The notes under the pieces are model-generated. The model ran no database searches and was not told the DNA's origin. It was given only the letters and a program-made list of their open reading frames with translations. A stretch of DNA of 64,000 bases from Alopecurus myosuroides (taxonomy: Eukaryota; Streptophyta; Magnoliopsida; Poales; Poaceae). The first letter of the stretch is position 1; each line of letters begins with the position of its first letter. Position numbers and translations under genes: made by a program. Location of the stretch: positions 1 to 64,000 of the forward strand of contig JAPCYS010000392.1 in the NCBI GenBank assembly GCA_028641055.1. The letters are read 5' to 3'. Shown piece after piece: positions 1 through 10,838 of this stretch.

Positions 1-1336
1 GTGAAAATGATTTGAAAGAAAATACTATGGAAAATTGTTATAAATTTCAACTATATGAACTATTTGAATTTCAAATCATTATAAATTTATTCCTCATTAT
101 AAATTTATGTACAATTAAATATTGCCCATTAAATAGGGGAAATCTGATCAAAAGGTTTTCAAATAAAAATTGAAAGGTTTTACGAGGACTTATTATTTAT
201 GCATAGTAGCATGCAATTGGTTTTAAACATTGTCTTATCGGACAATGATATTGTTTTCAGAAGCCGAAGTTCGTGCACCACTCGAAGTTTTAGACTGCAC
301 TTAATCTGAGTCTCAAGGCAAGTTCATTCTTGATGACAGTTGGATTATTTTTTCCAAAAATATTCTAACAAAGCCTTCATCGTATCTACTGCATTAAATA
401 TAAAATGCTTTTATGAATGATTAGTTGACGATGGAACCACGGGCTGAATATTCTGGTGGAGGTTCCATCGTACGGGAAAGTTAGGATTAATAACAAGTGT
501 TCCATAACTTGTCCAGAGCCCTATTTACACGTCGACCAAAAGTTCTCGTATGGGCCGGAGGGATCATAAGTATCTTCTTTCTTATCACATATTCTCGGGT
601 ACACTACCTGGTTGGGTCGTGGATGCGACCAATGTTCGTGGGAGCGCCGTCTAAACTTCCCCGGCGAGTCAGGTGAAGTTAGTGGTCTCTCAGATGGGGT
701 GACACAGATGGATCAAGGACCATGTTGTGTCAAGTATCCGATCTGTCACGACAAGCGTGAATGTGCAGGGTTGAAGAATGCTCCGAATGAATTCAAGAAC
801 ATTACTAGACAAACCACCACACACTTGCGTGTGAATGTTTTATCAAGGCCAAGTTTTGGGAAAAGTGATGCACCTCTACATAGTGTATACAATTATGACA
901 GATACATCCATGTTCCCGGAAGGAACTATGTTCGTTCCATGTTCCCGCAAGGAACTATGTTCGTGGCAGGAATAGGGTCTTAATTTATTCTCAAACCCAT
1001 CAAGGTTGAGCAACATAGATTTCTTTTTAATCTAAAATCAACCTTTTCAACAACTTGCACCCTGTCTATGACCGTTGCGCATGACATCCGCGAGTGCATG
1101 AAAATAAAAACATTTTCTTATAACACTCGTTACTCAAACCTTCCGTTAACCATATTTTTAGAATTTGAGGAGGTCAACAATGACGTCAACAATCAATGTA
1201 CAGAAGGCCAAGAGTTCTAGTAGAAATCACCGGACTTATCCGGAGGAATCAAATGAGTCGATTACATCATCCCCTATGGAGCAAACGACAATGAAGAAGA
1301 TGAGTTAGAGAAGTAGTTAAGCGAGTCTAAACTAGT
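1..1336. other. No recognisable gene; intergenic/repeat-derived DNA
   Basis: The stretch is AT-rich at first and mixed later. No open frame in it resembles a known protein family. A short imperfect tandem repeat lies at about 907-962, where the phrase GTTCCCG-AAGGAACTATGTTCG occurs twice. The longest frame (612-983, 123 codons) starts at GTG, has biased composition and no recognisable motif, so I do not call it a gene. Old retrotransposon sequence is a plausible source but was not identified. Confidence 0.4.
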
Positions 1337-1344
1337 ATTAGAAC

Positions 1345-1512
1345 CAGGGGCGGACCCAAGAAGGGCTGAGTGGGGGCCTAGGCCCCCCACTCAAATTTGG
1401 AAAATCATTTGTAAGTTTGAAGCCTTTCTATTGAATTTTTTTAATTTATTTCATAAGTGCTCCCAGTCAAATTGTGTGCCCCCACTGAAAATAATCTCTA
1501 GCTCTGCCCCTG
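1345..1512. mobile_element. hAT-type MITE, 168 bp, with 8-bp target duplication
   Basis: The left end starts CAGGGGCGGACC and the right end closes with the inverted match AGCTCTGCCCCTG, giving near-perfect terminal inverted repeats (CAGGGGC-GA). The element is flanked by identical 8-bp duplications ATTAGAAC at 1337-1344 and 1513-1520. An 8-bp duplication and CAGGGGC-type ends are typical of hAT transposons. At 168 bp with no coding capacity it is a MITE. Terminal repeats and duplication are seen directly; the superfamily assignment follows from them. Confidence 0.88.
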
Positions 1513-1520
1513 ATTAGAAC

Positions 1521-2572
1521 AGAGTTAGGGTTTGTACAACCTTCAGTTTTACTTGCAAAAAGTACAACCCTGAGTGGTTGTTTTTTGGCGAGCGCTAGCC
1601 GTAGGTTGGCCTACGTTTGCAAAACGTAGGTCCCCTCATGAGCCCTCGGATCTTCATCAAATGGCTAGAATCAGCACATCACAATTTTGTATTTTAGCGC
1701 CCCTATTTTTTGGATATAGAACCCGCACACCACAGTAGCTCCACTTAAACGAAGGGGTATATTGTGTTGCCCCCGGTCATCTCGATAATTACAGCAAAAC
1801 TGGCATTGCAACAAATTCACTGGTATCGAAACAAAAATTATCGCCCAGTGTAAAAAAAATATTGCAATAAATTGTTCCAAAAAATCGAAAAATAAGTAAT
1901 GCTTCAAAGAATAGTTAAACAATATGTTTATTGCGTTGCAGCAAAAAAGTTCAAACAATTCAATAAAAATCACAACCTATTGCAACAAAAAATTATTTGC
2001 AGCAATTAAAAAGTTGGTAAGCAATAAAATAATTTGTCACCGTTCCAGCTGCAACAAATTTATTTCCATATTTCAACCAAAAAAATCGATAGCAACAATA
2101 AAATCATATGTTTACAACGTATCATCCCAAATGAATTCTAAACACATACATACATTTCATAGAAATCGTCCAGAAAAAATATTGCAACATCTCGTTTGTG
2201 CTTTCTCAATAAAATACGTACGAAATTGTTACAAATTTTAATGACTTATACAACGTCGATCAAAATGGCGCAGAATACTTAGCATACAATGACTAGACGT
2301 AGTTGTTACGTTGGACCGATGAAAATATGCGCTGCCACGAAAAATGGGCCAAAAGAATCAAATAGTTTCTAATTGGACATTTATATGCGCGTCGCTAGCT
2401 AGGAAAGCATTTTCCTTCTTTTTTTACTGCTTTTGGTAGTACACTGGTCCAACGCCGTGACGAGTTGGGTTTGTACTGGCGTTCTGGGTCCGGCATGGAG
2501 CGCAGTGGGTTCCAAACGTGGGTGTTTGCACGGACGGGGGAGTGGCGGTGAAGTAGTGCTGCCATAAGCCCA
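1521..2572. other. Non-coding stretch with dispersed GCAACAAA-type words
   Basis: About 1 kb without a recognisable gene. Between roughly 1800 and 2240 the word GCAACAA and variants (TGCAACAAATT, CAGCAAAAAA, TGCAACATC) recur many times, as seen in decayed grass DNA transposons. I could not define inverted repeats or a target duplication, so no element is called. Overlapping frames on both strands (1671-1973, 1924-2241, 2399-2690) are low-complexity and have no family resemblance. Confidence 0.35.
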
Positions 2573-2649
2573 TAAGAGCATGTCTAACAGACCCCTTATG
2601 TTTTCGCCCTCTAAAACGTGTGTAGAGGGCCCTGTATACACATTTCGCC

Positions 2650-2762
2650 GGCCAAAAACTCGTGCGAGCTAGCAGACCCCCTACTCCCACCCCGTAAAAA
2701 CAGAATATTCTGTTTTACGGGGTGGGGGTAGGGGGTCTGCTAGCTCGCACGAGCTTTTGGCC
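2650..2762. repeat. 113-bp near-perfect palindrome inside the Harbinger element
   Basis: The arms 2650-2706 and 2707-2762 are inverted copies of each other, with one base mismatch and a one-base length difference. The centre is CAGAATATTCTG. The outer arms contain GCTAGCAGACCCCCTAC, related to the terminal repeat word AGACCCC. Cruciform extrusion or hairpin RNA is possible. The structure may have arisen by inverted duplication of a subterminal transposase-binding region. Confidence 0.9.
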
Positions 2763-3023
2763 CCTCACAAAACAGGGTTTTGGACATTTTGCATATCAAC
2801 GCAACATCTCATCACATTGCATAAAATTATCAACCACACAATAATAATCTTAATTATTACAATCAATGTTTTCACACAAATAAATGTTCAAAGCACACAA
2901 TAAAAATCTTAATTATTACAATCAATGTTCACACAAATAAAATGTTTTAACTGCCAATCAATGTTTCACACATAGAAAAAGAGAAAATGAATCATTGGCC
3001 ATGCAACTGCCAGTGGTGATCGA

Positions 3024-4316
3024 TCAGATCTTGGGTGAGCTGGTGATGAGTCTCAGCACATTCAATGCCGCGATGCCCTGCAAGAAAAGCTTCAAGCCGA
3101 TCAGGGTTTCTCCCGGGCACCCTCGGGTGCCAACATTATCATAGAAACATGGCAATCTTAACCCCCTCTCATCTTCGATGATCATGTTGTGAAGAATCAC
3201 AAACATGTCATGATGTCGACAAGAGTCTCCTTGTCCCAAAACCGTGCAGGACCCCGAACAATGGCAAACCTTGCTTGCAAAACACCAAAAACTCTCTCAA
3301 TATCTTTGCGAGCAGCCTCTTGTTCTCTTGTGAAATTTGCTTCTTTTCTTGTCAAAGGCCTATCCTTTCTCTCTTTAATTGCCTTCACAAGAGTTGCATA
3401 GTCTGGGTAAATACCATCTGTGAGATAGTACCCATGGTGTACTCATTGTTTCATAACTTTGTAGTTGCAAGGTGGTGCATCACCCCTAATTATTCTTCTA
3501 AATAAAGGGGATTTATTCAAGACATTAATGTCATTGAGTGTCCCCGGTAGTCCAAAGTATGCATGCCAAATCCACAAATCTTGGGATGCCACAGCTTCAA
3601 GCACAATGGTAGCATCACTGCTTTTTCCACAATACATTCCATGCCATGCTTTTGGACAATTTTTCCATGTCCAATGCATGCAATCTAGACTACCAAGCAT
3701 CCCAGGCCACCCTCTTTTCATTCATCTCCATGAGCCTCTTTGTATCATCCTCATTTGGAGCTCGGAGATACGTCTCGCCATACAACTTGATCACCATCTT
3801 GGCAAACATACGCACACAATCAGTGGTTGTTTGTACCCCAATGCGAAGGTACTCGTCAGTATAATCCGCAGGGATACCATATGCAATCACCCTCATGGCA
3901 GCTGATATTTTCTGATATGGGCTAAATCCCATGACTTGGGCGGCATTTCTCCGTTGCTTAAAATAATCGGAGTTTGCTTCACAGTCTTTCACGATTTTGG
4001 TGAACAAACTCCTACGCATGCGGTATCTCCTACGGAAGAGACGGGGGAGATAGGTAGGTACCTCGGCAAAATAATCTTGCCACAGCTGTTTGTGGCCGAG
4101 CGCGCGGTTCCGCGGGATGCATATGCGGCCCTTCGTGGAACCCTTTCTCTGATCTAGCAGCTTCGCGCGGTCTTCGAGGTCCTTGATGCGGAAGATGTAC
4201 TGCATCATCTCCATGTCGTCGTCGCTCAGCAGCTCGTCGAGGTCCGAATCCCCCGAAGACCAGCTCAACGAATCATCGGAATGCTCCACATCATCCATGG
4301 TCGCGTCCGCAGACAT
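3024..4316 (-). pseudogene. Harbinger (IS5-like DDE) transposase, frameshifted
   Basis: In its intact state this enzyme would cut and paste the surrounding element. The N-terminal 208 codons (4316-3690) read cleanly from an ATG and hold an acidic leader and the helical DNA-binding part. The frame then shifts by one base near 3705-3715, inside an EKRGWPGML-type segment. The DDE domain follows in other frames. The first Asp is in GSLDCMHW (about 3690), the second Asp in PGTLNDINVL (about 3540), and the Glu in KDIERVFGVLQARF (about 3290). A TGA at 3443-3445 accompanied by compensating small indels, and a further shift near 3200, break the C-terminus, which ends in HNMIIEDERG-like sequence. All three catalytic residues survive, so decay is through small indels rather than loss of the active site. 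Confidence 0.92.
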
Positions 4317-4801
4317 CTACGGCATCGCGAAGCAGAGATCAGGCCCGCGGAACGGCGAAATCGAAGAGGAACACGGCCCGGCGAGTACTCACCGTGGGGA
4401 GGCGGCGGAGATGCACACGACGCGGCGAGTCGAGGGGCGCCGAGGTCCGCTGGGGGCCCGGCGGGGGGTGCGGCGGTGTCCGGCGGGGGTGCGGTGCCTC
4501 GGAGGCGACCGGATCTACGCGGCGGCGGCTGGCGGCGGCTGGCGGCGGGGCGAACGAAAGTGGGATTCGAACCTGAATGTTCAGCGCGCCCTAGCTCGCA
4601 CGAGGTAGAGGGTTGGCCCTCTACATCTCCTCCCGACCCGCATGTAGGGGTCGGGGCCGCCCCCTACCCAAACTTGTAAAAAACCGTCCGGGGTGGTCCA
4701 TTTACGGGGTCTGCTAGATGGCCGGGTAGAGCCCAAACCCGTATATCAGCGGTTATTATACGGGTTTGGACCATTTAGGGGGTCTGTTAGACATGCTCTA
4801 A

Positions 4802-5417
4802 CGTGGCCTCGGTTACTTGCGGATACGTACGTACAGTACCTAGCTACCCCGATGAGGAAGCGGATGGGGTTTGGCCACGTACGGTGGCGGCCACCTCGAA
4901 AGGCGACGGAGGAGGCTAGGCTAGTTTGTCCGGCCGTAGATTGTCCCCCTCCCCTCCCCTACCCTTGGAACGTTGCTATCCCTATGAGCATGCAATAGAT
5001 TTTGATATTCCGCGTTGGAGATGGCCTAGATAAATCTAGTTGTATTCCAAGGAGGAAGTGAGGCTGGCCGTAAGAGGTCTCGTGGATTAGCGCTGCGCCT
5101 CGAATCGACGCGTGCGCATCGTGAGTGAGTGGCGCCAGTGGTGTTGGTGGAAACGCTCCGGTAACCGGTGGGAAATTCCTCCGTCGCTCATCCCCTCCTT
5201 CCGGGGAGTTTCGCGGAGGCCCCCTCACATCATATCCTCTGCGGCTCCCACTCAGTCCGGCTCTGCCGCGTTTCTACCGCGTAGGCGGCTCACTCCATCG
5301 CGCTTTTAACGGCTTGGTGCGCGGTGGTACTCGGTCTCTCTGTTTTAGTACAAGAAAAGGCAGATCCTTTCCACTTTCCATCTTTGTGTGCAGTGCAGTG
5401 CAGTGCAGGTCATCGTC
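4802..5417. other. Spacer and upstream region of the MCAfunc kinase gene
   Basis: The sequence between the Harbinger end and the kinase start codon is GC-rich over its second half. No canonical TATA box stands out. Immediately before the ATG a GTGCA pentamer is repeated (about 5388-5409). This region should hold the promoter and 5' leader of the downstream gene, but nothing in it can be assigned to a specific regulator. Confidence 0.35.
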
Positions 5418-7502
5418 ATGGCGCTGTGGACTGGGATGGGTCAGGCGGCGACACTGGCACAGCTAGTCGGGGTGGACGCCGGCGGGCTCATCTCCATGAT
5501 CGTGCAGGCCGCGGTGACGGCTCGTGAGAACAAGAAGGAGTGCGAGCAGCTCGCAAGCCGCGTCTTGCTGATCGCTGATCTGCTGCCACACTTACACAAC
5601 TCCGCGGTGATGCGGCGGCCGCTGGCTGGGCTGGACGACGCGCTCCGGGAGGCACACGAGCTCCTCATGTCCTGCCAGGGGAGGAACGCGGTGTACCGCC
5701 TGGTAATGGCCGGGAGGCAGGCCCAGAGGTTCAGGGACGTCCAGGCAAGGATTGACTCCTACCTCATCGTCTTCCCCTTGGTCAGCCACATCGTCCTAAC
5801 CCGCCGCCTCGACCGGATCTCCAGTGGCGTGCTTCCACTTCCAGACGATGTCACCGTCACAAGTGTATCGTCGTCGACAGTCACCCTACACTCCGAGCAG
5901 CTGGTACAACACAAGCTCGTACGTCCTGCTTTGGTGCAGAGAAACTTATCACTGGTCATTTCATACCTCTGTGTCCTCTTGTGTAGGATATATCAGAGAT
6001 CGTTCAGTCGGCAATCCATGGAGCCGAGGTGTTCACGCTGGCAGGGATCGCGGCCGTGACCAATATCGTTGTCGTTGACATGATAGGTGGCTCTGGATCC
6101 GGATTTGTATACAAGGGCAGGCTTCATGATGGGCGGGAGGTGGCCATCAAGCGCCTGATGAACAACCGTCATAAGGAGAAAGAGGCGTTTTGCACAGAGC
6201 TCGCAACCATCTCCTCTCTCTGTCACAAGAACATAGTCCGCCTCCTCGGCTGGTGCGTGGAGGAGGAGGAGCGCCTGCTTGTCTACGAATACATGATGAA
6301 CGGCACCCTCCACGACCATCTGCGTGCTCAACCGTCCTCCTCGCCGGTCATGGCATCCTGGACGATGCGCATCCAGGTACTACTGGGTGCCGCACGAGCT
6401 ATCGAGTATCTGCACTGCTACACCCGGCCCGCGCTCATCCATGGTGACATCAAATCGTCTAACATCCATTTTGACAAGACCTGGGAGCCACAGGTGTCAG
6501 ACCTAGGCGCTACGGTCACCTGGCACAAGAGGAGCAACGACAACCTTAATCTGGAGGTCCCTGTGATGCCGACATGCGACGTTTACTGCCTTGGCGTGGT
6601 GATGCTCGAGATTTTGACGGGCAAGAAGGAAATTTTTCGAAGTAATCGGGAGCAGGCCCCCGTATCTCTGGTTGACTTTGCTCTGCCATTCATCAATGCC
6701 GGCGAGCTCTGGAAGGTGCTGGATATGCGCGTGGCGCTGGAGCCGACGCCATGGGAGCTCAAGGCCGTGGAGGTGGTGGCACGCACGGCGGCACAATGTC
6801 TGCGGCGGCAGGAGAAAGACCGCCCCTCCATATCAGATGTGGTGTTCAACCTGGAGATGGCGCTCAGGGTAAACCTTGAGATGGCGCTCCTGGTCTTCCG
6901 TGTTGGAAAATCATCCACAGATGACAACACAAGCGTACCACCTCTCATGCTTACAAATGACACAAGCGAACCAGCAGCTGCTCCTCTTACAGATCACACA
7001 AGCGTACCGTCGGCAGCCTCCCAGTTACAGCTGGTATGCATTGATAAAGCTCTCCTTGGAATGGTTTTCTTCGCAAATATAATGCCGTCAAGCTTTCTAA
7101 CATATATACTCGTGTTCTCTTCCCTAGGAAATTTCACAAGACGCTCCGGATGAAATCGAGGAGTTTACATTGGCGGAGCTGGCAGCAGCGGCCAACAACT
7201 TCTCACTCGACAACAAGATCGCTGCAGGCGGCTACTCAAAGGTGTACAAGGGCAGGCTTCACGATGGGCGAGACGTAGCCATCAAGCGCATGGATAATGC
7301 GCGGGATGCAACGCAGGAGTTCAACTCGGAGCTTGCCATGCTCTCCTGCCTCCGCCACAAGAACATCGTTCGCCTCTTTGGCTGTTGTGTGGAGGGGAGC
7401 TGCCTGCGAAATCAGGAAGAGGAGGAGCGTCTGCTTGTCTTCGAGTACATGCACAATGGTACTCTCTGGGAGCACCTGCAAAACGGGTCGTCCTCGCCGT
7501 GA
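5418..7502 (+). CDS. MCAfunc-domain protein kinase, tandem-kinase gene (predicted exons 5418-5903, 5987-7033, 7128-7502)
   Basis: The predicted protein is 635 residues. Exon 1 (162 residues) is a MCAfunc/ARPK-type helical domain like the N-terminus of plant MID1-COMPLEMENTING ACTIVITY proteins (LAQLVGVDAGGLISMIVQAA...). ATG 5418 starts at the conserved MALW; an upstream in-frame non-ATG codon would add unconserved residues. Exon 2 encodes a receptor-like kinase domain: Gly loop GSGSGF, Lys in VAIKR (about 217), Glu in ELATISSL, catalytic loop HGDIKSSN (about 314) and DLG (about 334). The usual HRD Arg is Gly, DFG is DLG, and the activation segment lacks the GTxGYxDPEY stretch. Introns (83 and 94 bp, GT/AG) are both phase 0. 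Exon 3 starts a second kinase copy and hits TGA at 7500. No signal peptide or clear membrane span was seen, so a cytoplasmic location is inferred. It may be a pseudogene. Confidence 0.72.
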
Positions 7503-8149
7503 TGACATCCTGGAAAACACGCATCCAGGTACTGCTCGGCGTGTCACGAGCCATCGAGTACCTGCACTGCTACGCCGCCGTCAGTCATCCACCGTGACAT
7601 CAAGTCGAGCAACATCCTTCTCGACGTGTGAGCTGGATGCCACGTGTGCGACTTTGGCGCGTCAGTCGTCTGGGGCAAACAAACAAGGAGAGCAGGGGCA
7701 TGGAACTCTATGCAGGCACGGTCGGGTACCTTGACCCGGAGTACTGTCAAACAGGGTCTCTGAAGCCAACAAGCGACGTCTACAGCTTCGGCGTGGTGAT
7801 GCTGGAGGTATTGACTGGGAAGACACCATTTATAATCAGTAATTCAGATGGGGAGGAGAGGCCGGTCCAGACAGGCTGTGTGTGCCTTCCGCTCCACATC
7901 ATCGAAGCCGGGGAGCTGGGGAAGGTGATGGACCGGCGCCCAGCATCGGAGCCAACACCACGACAGCTTGAGGCGCTGGAGGTGGTGGCGCACTCGGCAG
8001 CACGCTGTGTGCAGCTCCAGGGGAAGGACCGGCCAACCATATCAGATGCCGTGGCTAGCCTTGAGACCGCACTGAAGCTGATCTGCAGAGACGAGCCAGA
8101 TTCACCACATCGCGCCAATGTGCCATCGGCAGGCTCCATGTTTCATCTG
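7128..8149 (+). pseudogene. Second kinase module of the tandem-kinase gene, frameshifted
   Basis: This module is homologous to the first across its length: linker EEFTLAELAAAANNFS, Gly loop AAGGYSKVYKG, VAIKR, EFNSELAMLSCLRHKNIVRL, HRDIKSSNILLD (about 7590-7625), CDFGAS (about 7650), GTVGYLDPEY, SDVYSFGVVMLE, and a C-lobe ending in KDRPTISD. Unlike module 1 it keeps RD and DFG residues and the full activation segment. It is broken by a one-base loss at about 7498 (giving TGA 7500-7502), a shift near 7580, a TGA in the DFG-upstream strand (about 7629) and another shift after DFG. The C-terminal tail ends VPSAGSMFHL and is followed by a phase-0 donor at 8150, as after module 1. Confidence 0.88.
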
Positions 8150-8237
8150 GTATGCTATAAACTGACTTACATACTACACTGTTTTGGTGGATTCAGTCTT
8201 GTGCATACTCTGATGAATAGCCTCTTTTCTCGCTCAG

Positions 8238-8552
8238 GAGGCGGCACGGTTACCAGATGGAGCTGAGGAGTTGACGTTGATGAGTATGGGGACAACGAAA
8301 ATGACCAGGGTTTACAGCCGCACCATCGTTGCAGGCGGCTCCGCAACAGTATACAAAAATGAGCAGGAGGTGGCCTTGAAGCGCGTAGAAAAGGGGCTGC
8401 GCGAGGCGCAGGACGTGTTCCGGTTCGCCCTCTACCAGCTCCGCCGCACCGGCCGCGGCCAGGGGCAAGCCTTCCACGTCTTCGGTTTGTGCACTGGTGT
8501 TTTGATCATAGCATTGTTCCTGGCTTTTGCATTTCGCAGCACCCGGGCGTAA
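8238..8552 (+). pseudogene. Third kinase module, truncated after the N-lobe
   Basis: A phase-0 acceptor at 8236-8237 (intron 8150-8237, 88 bp) opens an exon with the same layout as the other modules: a linker resembling EELTL, a glycine-rich strand (VAGGSATVYK), VALKRV with the ATP-binding Lys, and an alpha-C region with REAQDVFRF...LYQLRRTG. Homology stops at about 8465 and the frame ends at TAA 8550-8552. The rest of the kinase domain is missing. No polyadenylation signal was identified with confidence in 8553-8900. Confidence 0.8.
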
Positions 8553-8929
8553 TAACAGGTCCATCAATCCTATCCTCTTTTCTGACGGTGTTATCTGTCA
8601 ATTGCCAAGCAGCTCCCTTCTCTGAAAACTGTCTGCTGCAGAAGGAGATGTTGTCGAGAAAGGCTTCTCTCCATCTTGAAGCACAGTTAGGATTCGATGT
8701 AGAAGCCGCTGTTGCCATTTCCAGTATATTCCATTGCTCAGATCTGTTGTTCAGAGAAGCATCATGAGTTCCATATTTTCATTAACGAATTAATTGTAAG
8801 CTGATTAGAAGTTTGTAGTTTGAACCATATACCGAGTTTGACAGAAAACAACCGCCATAGCACCTCCGACCATCTCTCTCCTCCCTATCTCCCAGCTATT
8901 CTCGAGAAGTTACACATACGTGATAACAC

Positions 8930-10838
8930 AACTCTGGGAGTATTCCTGCAGACATTGGCAATCTGGTTGGTCTTCACAGGCCAAGTCTGGAGTGATTCCA
9001 GAGAGCATTGAAAAACTAAATAACTTTAATGATCTTGGCCTGTATAGTAATGGCTTGACAGGCCTAATACCACAATCTCTAGGAAATCTCACAAAGTTAA
9101 ATAGATTGCTTGCAACCTACAACAACCCGGAAGGACCAATACCAGCAAGTCTCGAGAACCTGAAAAATATATTCCTTCTACATTTGTCAACAAATCACCG
9201 CCTGAATGGTTACATACCCGTGGGAATTTTTCTGCTGCCTTCCCTCTCATGGTACTTGGATTTATCATACAATTCTCTTTCCGGAACCCTCCCATCAGAA
9301 ACTGGTACCATTACTGACCTCAATGAATTTGATTCTGACAATGAATAGATTGTCAGGTAGGATCCCTGATGCCATCAGTAGCATCCGAGACCTACAACAG
9401 TTGTACCTAGCTAACAACAGATTTTTAGGATCACTCCAAGCAATTCTGCAGAATTTGTCATCATTGTCCAAATTTGATGTATCTTTCAATAATTTGCAAG
9501 GCAAGGTGCCAGATGTAGGGTTTTTTCAGAAACAGCACTGAAATAGCAGTTGCTGGGAATATCAAGTTGTGTGGTGGTGCAGCCCAACTTCACTTGGCTC
9601 CATGCTCCACAAGCGCCTCAGGCAAAAACAAAAGAAAGAGGGAAAAATCTCTAGTAATTTCTCTAGCAACAACTGGAGCAATCTTGTTATCACTTTCAGT
9701 AATTCTTCCTGTTTGGATACTTTGCAAGAAGCTCATACAAAGACAGAAGACAGTTGCACGATATTCAGTTGCCGAGGACCATTACGAGGGAATCCCCTAT
9801 CATGCATTATTGAGAGGACCTAACGGATTTTCGGAAGTTAGCTTGCCTGGGAGAAGAAGTTATGGTGCAGCATAAGTGCACTTTGGACACTGAGGAAAGA
9901 GCCTTGGCTATCAAGGTGTTTAACATTGGCCAATCTAGGTATTCCAAGAGTTTTGAGGTTGAATGTGAGGCCATGAGAAGGATACGGCACCGTTCTCTCA
10001 TAAAGATCATCACTTGTTGTTCGAGCTTCACCAACCGTGGTTAAGAGTTCAAGGCATTGGTTTCCGAGATCATGCCCAATGCTAACTTGGATGGATGGCT
10101 TCACCAAAAATCTCAAGAGCCTGCAACAAACAACACACTCATCCTTTCCCACTGCGATCTTTATTGTCAACCATTGGTAATCTATAATCCATTGAGATCT
10201 GATGCCAAGCAACATTCTTCTTGCTGACGACATGAGCGCCCGAGTTGGAGACTTTGGCATATCAAGGATCCTTCAAGAAACAACAAGCGAGGGGATGCAA
10301 TATTCATATAGCATAATTGGAATTAGAGGTACCATAGGATATGTTGTTCCAGGTATTTTTTGTTCTAATAAATTGTCTGTTAGTTTTCAGAAAAATATTG
10401 GACGCTAAAGTTGCTAGGAACAAAAAATTTCTTGCAGAGTATGGAGAATGTTCTGCGGTCTCAACACAAGGTGATATTTATAGTCTTGGCATAATGTTGC
10501 TTGAGATGTTTACCGGGAGAAGCCCAACAGATGAGATGTTCAGGGATTCAGTGGATCTGCATAAATTCTTGGAGGATTCTCTTCCAGATAGAACCATGGA
10601 GATAGCTGACCCAACAATTTTGCTCCATACAGAAACAAAGGATAACATTACAAGCAGTAGAATCCGGGAGTGCTTGATTTCTGTTTTAAGGCTTGGCATA
10701 TCATGCTCAAAGACGCAGCCTCGAGAGCAGGCATTGATAAGAGATGTAGCGGTAGAGATGCGTACCTCCTTTTTGTTGGTTAGCTTACAGGGAAGATACA
10801 GTAGATTGAGAAACATCAGCTCAAGCCATTCAAAATAG
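8930..10838 (+). pseudogene. LRR receptor-like kinase (LRR-XII / Xa21-type), truncated and broken
   Basis: Only the last leucine-rich repeats remain (SGSIPADIGNL, SGVIPESIEKLNNF, GLIPQSLGNL, GPIPASLENL, then LDLSYNSLSGTLP and NNRFLGS...). They are followed by a membrane segment (about 9685-9740: SLVISLATTGAILLSLSVIL) and a kinase domain. Intact members sense microbial patterns at the plasma membrane. Damage includes frameshifts near 8985, 9340, 9530 and 9870 (the last in the Gly-rich loop), a TAA at 10042-10044 where the family has Gln, and loss of the catalytic-loop segment around 10160-10205. DFGISRIL is still readable. The intron at 10353-10437 sits inside the APE-region codons (P|EYGE), the usual position in this subfamily. 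The N-terminal LRRs and signal peptide are absent. Confidence 0.9.

Larger units (their letters stand above)
2576..4798 (-). mobile_element. PIF/Harbinger DNA transposon, 2223 bp, with TAA target duplication
   Basis: The element begins GAGCATGTCTAACAGACCCC at 2576 and ends with its perfect 20-bp inverted complement at 4798. It is flanked by the trinucleotide TAA at 2573-2575 and 4799-4801, the hallmark of PIF/Harbinger. It carries a broken DDE transposase on the minus strand (3024-4316), a GC-rich segment upstream of it (about 4320-4600), and palindromic subterminal sequence at both ends (2650-2762; about 4733-4769). The MYB-like second protein that many Harbingers encode was not found, so the copy could not move by itself even with a repaired transposase. 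Confidence 0.95.

Noticed and set aside
612..983. 123-codon open frame
   Set aside because: Starts at GTG, has no family resemblance and lies in repeat-like DNA; length alone is within chance for a GC-balanced stretch.
5388..5417. Ten extra in-frame codons upstream of the MCAfunc ATG
   Set aside because: They fall in a GTGCA repeat and open with a non-ATG codon; the conserved MCA-type N-terminus begins with MALW at 5418.
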